A stretch of DNA of 64,000 bases. Source: Pseudoalteromonas viridis (GTDB taxonomy: Bacteria > Pseudomonadota > Gammaproteobacteria > Enterobacterales > Alteromonadaceae). This document shows positions 59,722 to 64,000 of the stretch, in pieces. The translations under genes were made by a program, and so were the position numbers. The DNA lies in NCBI RefSeq assembly GCF_017742995.1, contig NZ_CP072425.1, positions 1,550,001-1,614,000 of the forward strand. Direction: 5' to 3'. The notes below the pieces were generated by a model, which was not told where the DNA came from, made no database searches, and saw only the letters and a program-made list of their open reading frames with translations. Within the stretch, counting starts at the first letter, position 1. Each line of letters opens with the position of its first letter.

Positions 59722-60111
59722 ATGACATTTAAGCTTGATTTCAAAGTCAGGGATTACGAATGTGATTTGCAGGGCATAGTGAACAACAGTGTCTACTTTA
59801 ATTATCTGGAGCACGCCAGGCATGAATTTTTGATTGCCAACGGCGTCGATTTTGCTGCGCTGGCAGAGCAAAAAATCAACCTGGTGGTGATCCGCTCTGA
59901 AATGAATTACAAAGATTCATTGAAACCGGGCGATGCATTTTACGTTGAAGTTGAAACCTTGCGGGTGAGCAAACTGAAGTTCGCATTTATCCAGCGTATT
60001 ATCCGCGCCGCAGACGACAAGCTCATGCTGGATGCGGTTGTCACTGGTACATCGGTGAATGAACGGGGACGCCCGTTCCTGCCTGAGGAAATTGATCAGC
60101 TTTTCGGCTGA
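59722..60111 (+). CDS. Acyl-CoA thioesterase (4HBT family)
   Basis: The 129-residue single hot-dog domain has VRDYECDLQGIVNNSVYFNYLEHARHEF, the 4-hydroxybenzoyl-CoA thioesterase signature in which the usual catalytic aspartate region DxxGIVNN is present. The substrate is unknown. It resembles YbgC-like proteins without a Tol-Pal context. It is separate from the META lipoprotein gene that follows. Confidence 0.88.
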   Translation: MTFKLDFKVRDYECDLQGIVNNSVYFNYLEHARHEFLIANGVDFAALAEQKINLVVIRSEMNYKDSLKPGDAFYVEVETLRVSKLKFAFIQRIIRAADDKLMLDAVVTGTSVNERGRPFLPEEIDQLFG

Positions 60112-60209
60112 TATTTTTACTAAAAAGGCAGAAAATTACAGATTTTTACTGCCTTTTCCACACCGCCTGACGTTATAATATTAATCATATTTTAAGCGGT
60201 TGGTTTACC

Positions 60210-60626
60210 ATGAAAAATTCCATTCTTTTATGCCTGATGTGCGTATTGATGGCGTGTTCCAGTACAGGGAAGGTAACCAGGGAACAGCTTAAGCACTCTC
60301 ACTGGCAGTTAGCGCAGGTTGATGGTCGCCTTGTTACAGAGGCCTCACCGATAGAAATCGAGTTTCTGGATGCCTTGCAGGTGGTTGGCTTTGCAGGGTG
60401 TAATCGGTTTTTTGCCGAGGGCAATATGACGTCTGAGACCCTCAAGCTGAGTCAGCTGGGGATGACCCGAAAGTCCTGTGGTGATGTGCTGGATGCACGG
60501 GAGATGCAGTTTCTCGAAATGCTACAGCAGGGCGTCACTGTCACTATCCAGAACAACGAGTTACACCTTAAAGGCCAGCAAACCTGGCAATTTACAGCGC
60601 TGGATGCAGAGCCTTTGACTAACTAG
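60210..60626 (+). CDS. META-domain lipoprotein, HslJ-like
   Basis: The 138-residue protein has a lipoprotein signal (LMAC lipobox near residue 16) and one META domain with HWQLAQVDGRLV, GFAGCNRFFAEG and LGMTRKSCG. The pattern matches HslJ, a heat-inducible envelope protein linked to novobiocin resistance in E. coli. Function here is inferred only from the domain. Confidence 0.88.
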   Translation: MKNSILLCLMCVLMACSSTGKVTREQLKHSHWQLAQVDGRLVTEASPIEIEFLDALQVVGFAGCNRFFAEGNMTSETLKLSQLGMTRKSCGDVLDAREMQFLEMLQQGVTVTIQNNELHLKGQQTWQFTALDAEPLTN

Positions 60627-60659
60627 GCGCGATTCAGTACACTTTTTCACAGTTCGTTA

Positions 60660-60744
60660 CTTGTCGGAGTGCCCATCTGGGCTGAGATCGCAGTATTGCG
60701 GGATCCGTGGACCTGATCAGGTTAATGCCTGCGTAGGGAACAAG
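60660..60744 (+). promoter_or_regulatory. TPP riboswitch (THI element)
   Basis: The highly conserved THI-box parts are present: CTGAGAT in the left half and ACCTGATCAGGTTAATGCC followed by GCGTAGGGAA in the right half. CTTGT and ACAAG close the P1 helix. It precedes thiC, as in most gammaproteobacteria, so it should shut off thiCOS expression when thiamine pyrophosphate is abundant. Confidence 0.95.
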
Positions 60745-62873
<2,129 letters not shown>

Positions 62874-62883
62874 TTTAGGGAAG

Positions 62884-62901
62884 CGGGCCTCTTCGGGCCC
62901 G
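62884..62901 (+). repeat. Hairpin between thiC and thiO
   Basis: CGGGCC-tcttcg-GGCCCG is a six-base-pair GC stem in the 40-base gap. With no T run it is unlikely to terminate fully; it may stabilise thiC mRNA or tune expression of the genes after it. Confidence 0.6.
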
Positions 62902-62913
62902 TATGGAGGCAAG

Positions 62914-63933
62914 ATGTCCCAGACAAACAAACCACGCGTTGCTATTGTTGGCTTTGGCCTGACAGGGCGGGTTGCAGCCCTGATGCTGGCAGAGCAGTAT
63001 CAGCTGAGCGTATTTGAGCGCGACCTGGTCGCGACCCCTGCCAGTGTCGGCACTTTAGCGGCGGCGATGCTCGCCCCCATGGCCGAATCCGTGATCTGTG
63101 AACAAGACCTGGCAGAGCAGGGCTTACATGCCATGACCTTATGGCCTGAGTTGCTGGCCAAGCTCGATGCACCGGTGTTCTTTCAGCAGCAGGGCACAGT
63201 GATTGTTGCGCACCAGCAAGACCGAGGCGATTTGCTGAGTTTTCAGCGTCGCCTTAAACCACTGGCTGGCCATCAGGTGCAAAGCCTGGATGGCCGCGGC
63301 ATTGGTTCGCTGGAGCCTGAATTGGCTGGCCGCTTTCATCAGGGGTTGTATTTACCCTGCGAGGGGCAGCTCGATAATCTGGCATTCTTTGCTGCCAGCC
63401 TTAGCACCCTAAAAAACAGAGGCGTGCGCTTTCATGAAGGGGCAGCGGCACACATCGCACATGGGCGGGTCAATGGTGAAGCGTTTGACTGGATCATTGA
63501 CTGCCGCGGGCTGGATGCCAAAGACGACTGCCCCGGGCTGCGTGGGGTACGTGGCGAAGTTGCCCGCATCTATGCGCCGGAGGTGAGTTTGCAGCGTCCG
63601 GTGCGTCTGATGCATCCGCGTTATCCGCTCTACATCGCGCCTAAACCAAATCACGAGTTTGTCATCGGTGCGACCGAAATTGAATCTCAGGATCGGGGCG
63701 ATATCACGGTCCGCTCGACACTGGAGCTGCTGTCGGCCGCATATACGGTACACAGTGGCTTTGCTGAGGGGCGGGTGATGTCGCTGCGCGCAGGTTTGCG
63801 CCCGGCGTATAAAGATAATCGCCCACATATTAGTGTCACTGATAATGTGATCCGCATTAACGGTCTGTATCGGCATGGGTTTTTGCTCGCACCAATGGTG
63901 GTGCAACAGGCGTTACAACAAGGGGTATTATGA
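62914..63933 (+). CDS. thiO: FAD-dependent glycine oxidase ThiO
   Basis: ThiO oxidises glycine to dehydroglycine for thiazole synthesis in thiH-independent pathways. The 339-residue flavoprotein has N-terminal FAD motif IVGFGLTGRVAALML (GxGxxG) and the DAO-family C-terminal FVIGATEIE and LRAGLRPAYKDNRPHI. A GGAGG site precedes the ATG. Its stop overlaps the thiS start by four bases. Confidence 0.93.
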   Translation: MSQTNKPRVAIVGFGLTGRVAALMLAEQYQLSVFERDLVATPASVGTLAAAMLAPMAESVICEQDLAEQGLHAMTLWPELLAKLDAPVFFQQQGTVIVAHQQDRGDLLSFQRRLKPLAGHQVQSLDGRGIGSLEPELAGRFHQGLYLPCEGQLDNLAFFAASLSTLKNRGVRFHEGAAAHIAHGRVNGEAFDWIIDCRGLDAKDDCPGLRGVRGEVARIYAPEVSLQRPVRLMHPRYPLYIAPKPNHEFVIGATEIESQDRGDITVRSTLELLSAAYTVHSGFAEGRVMSLRAGLRPAYKDNRPHISVTDNVIRINGLYRHGFLLAPMVVQQALQQGVL

Positions 63934-64000
63934 ATATAAGTTACAATGGTCAGGCGCTCACGCTGTCACAGCCACAGTCTTTGCTGGAGGTGATTGAAGC
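63930..64000 (+). CDS. thiS: Sulfur carrier protein ThiS (truncated by window edge)
   Basis: The 23 visible codons (MNISYNGQALTLSQPQSLLEV) match the ThiS beta-grasp N terminus. The ATG overlaps the thiO stop (ATGA). The gene continues past the window; the C-terminal GG is not visible. thiO-thiS adjacency supports the name. Confidence 0.85.
   Translation, partial: MNISYNGQALTLSQPQSLLEVIE

Overview
The window is ordinary, densely coded chromosome from a marine gammaproteobacterium of the Alteromonadales, most likely Pseudoalteromonas or a close relative. That placement is an inference from gene content and order: pilMNOPQ-aroK-aroB-damX-dam-rpe-gph-trpS, priA-ftsN-hslV-hslU-DUF971, metJ/metBL, an astC-astA-astD cluster followed by a DUF3802 gene, and a FabR-controlled acyl-CoA desaturase. 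No tRNA, rRNA, CRISPR array, transposase, integrase or phage gene was seen. The first gene (a Cache-domain receptor) and the last (thiS) are cut by the window edges.

Layout. 1-9.0 kb: truncated Cache receptor, an SDR-like protein, the histidine-utilisation genes hutC/hutI and hutG with a degenerate GGDEF-EAL membrane protein between hutI and hutG, rraA, a PAP2 phosphatase and a glycosyltransferase. 9.1-16.7 kb: an HBM-type chemoreceptor, DUF971, hslU, hslV (with a sigma-32-like promoter), ftsN-like, priA and rpmE. 17-25.3 kb: malic enzyme, metJ diverging from metB-metL with a tandem MetJ-box array, and mrcA. 25.5-37.7 kb: type IV pilus assembly operon pilMNOPQ, shikimate genes aroK-aroB, damX, dam, two small genes, rpe-gph-trpS. 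37.7-46.2 kb is the most accessory-looking part: an S24-type repressor facing a pappalysin-like metalloprotease lipoprotein, an AraC regulator facing an MFS transporter, a GH97 alpha-glucosidase, and a cupredoxin/outer-membrane-barrel gene pair. 46.2-57.5 kb: sthA, desaturase/fabR, pabA, an HDOD protein, the arginine-succinyltransferase cluster, DUF3802, OsmC and speD. 57.5-64 kb: a TonB-dependent receptor, a 4HBT thioesterase, a META lipoprotein, then a TPP riboswitch heading thiC-thiO-thiS.

Most genes work in housekeeping pathways: histidine and arginine catabolism, methionine/threonine and aromatic amino-acid synthesis, fatty-acid unsaturation, redox balance, peptidoglycan synthesis and division, replication restart, mismatch-repair marking, and pilus biogenesis. 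Regulation is readable in several places: a perfect HutC-type palindrome, tandem MetJ boxes over the metB promoter, a FabR-type palindrome next to a strong desaturase promoter, an RpoH-like promoter for hslVU, and a TPP riboswitch for thiC.

I did not find an unmistakably new multi-gene system. The best leads are the catalytically degenerate GGDEF-EAL protein in the hut locus, the repressor/metalloprotease divergent pair with shared dyads, the cupredoxin-barrel pair, a nested palindromic element at 34.7 kb, and an in-frame 12-bp tandem repeat in damX.
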